From SOKP01 sp048887165 (GTDB lineage Archaea > Asgardarchaeota > Lokiarchaeia > Sigyniarchaeales > SOKP01): a stretch of 64,000 nucleotides of DNA. Below, in pieces: positions 63,732-64,000 of the stretch; position 1 is the stretch's first letter; each line of letters starts with the position of its first letter. The notes below the pieces were generated by a model. The model worked only from the letters and a program-made list of their open reading frames with translations, was not told the DNA's origin and searched no databases. Where the stretch lies: NCBI GenBank assembly GCA_048887165.1, contig JBHLJZ010000004.1, forward strand, positions 1 to 64,000, written 5' to 3'. Position numbers and translations under genes: made by a program.

Positions 63732-64000
63732 TTAAATTGCCCCCTCTTCCCTTTTTATTTCTTCTACCCCAAAAATGAAATTTCTGCCCATTAATTGATA
63801 TTGAAGACCAATAAATTCTTGATCCATACCCATACAATAGGCAACAAGCTGAGAAAGATGAATTACTGGATAATCATAATTAAAACTCTTATTTTTGTTC
63901 AAATAATCTTGTCCCGTCTCAAATTGTAAATGACAGAACGGACAGATATCTAATATAAAATCTGGCTTAACCTCATCGATATTCTTCATTTTTTCGCTAA
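63732..64000 (-). CDS. hdrB: Second HdrB-like subunit, partial at window edge
   Basis: The visible 3' part encodes DICPFCHLQFETGQDYL, the second-CCG end of HdrB, then YPVIHLSQLVAYCMG and a hydrophobic end with GRNFIFG. The frame continues to the edge (LAKKMKNIDE), so the apparent ATG at 63989 is an internal Met and the true start is outside. It abuts hdrA with no spacer. It differs from the complete hdrB at 57.1 kb, so this operon carries two HdrB paralogs. Confidence 0.82.
   Translation of the reverse strand, partial: SEKMKNIDEVKPDFILDICPFCHLQFETGQDYLNKNKSFNYDYPVIHLSQLVAYCMGMDQEFIGLQYQLMGRNFIFGVEEIKREEGAI

Noticed and set aside
1..64000. tRNA, rRNA, CRISPR arrays or insertion sequences
   Set aside because: No GC-rich cloverleaf-like segments, no regularly spaced repeats and no transposase-like proteins were seen on reading both strands, though a covariance-model search was not possible.

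Overview
The window is very AT-rich, densely coded DNA from an archaeon, most probably an Asgard (Lokiarchaeota-like) lineage. Supporting signs are two tandem Roadblock/LC7 proteins, a vWA protein with two RING-like zinc modules resembling the TFIIH subunit Ssl1/p44, an HdrABC/MvhDG-type electron-bifurcation operon, very large single-pass surface proteins, and GGTG-type Shine-Dalgarno motifs in front of TTG starts. A 100-base run of N shows that this is a scaffolded, probably metagenome-derived, assembly. I see no tRNA, rRNA, CRISPR array or intact insertion sequence. The lineage is an inference from gene content.

Layout. 1-7.5 kb: a DUF89 phosphatase, a sugar-type MFS transporter, a small metal-related locus (DtxR-type regulator broken by the N run, DUF5320 protein, truncated metallo-beta-lactamase fold gene, shared palindromes), then a UbiA prenyltransferase behind a glycyl radical enzyme. 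7.6-15.8 kb: a short-chain dehydrogenase, three tandem crotonase paralogs interrupted by a HEAT/LRR gene, a GH2 glycosidase with an MFS sugar transporter, and an OsmC protein. 16-25.5 kb: the most striking region, with three membrane-anchored TIR-domain proteins. Two have an extracellular beta-propeller ectodomain, one transmembrane helix and a cytoplasmic TIR domain, which is the topology of animal Toll-like receptors. A membrane-anchored Nudix hydrolase lies convergently beside them. 25.6-37 kb: an amino-acid permease, an Fe-S/CCG oxidoreductase with a radical-SAM activase and a PfkB kinase, a secreted penicillin-acylase-family hydrolase with a small membrane partner, an N-formylglutamate-amidohydrolase-like enzyme, a winged-helix protein and a glyoxalase-II-like hydrolase. 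37-57 kb: Roadblock pair, giant surface protein, M20 peptidase, vWA-RING protein, methionyl-tRNA synthetase with a non-canonical start, an AAA ATPase pair, HEAT and polytopic membrane proteins, a second surface protein, and a divergent SagB/radical-SAM pair. 57-64 kb: one minus-strand operon read as hdrB(partial)-hdrA-mvhD-mvhG-like-frhB-tusA-hdrC-hdrB.

How the genes may work together. The Hdr operon carries the parts for flavin-based electron bifurcation, but no NiFe large subunit is present. An FrhB-type subunit fused to a winged helix sits where that gene might be expected, so F420 or another donor may feed it. The GH2/MFS pair looks like a saccharide uptake and cleavage unit. The SDR/crotonase cluster looks like acyl-CoA metabolism. 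The TIR receptors plus the Nudix protein suggest a surface-sensing system with NAD+-derived nucleotide turnover. That last idea is inferred from architecture and proximity only and is the best candidate in this window for an undescribed system.
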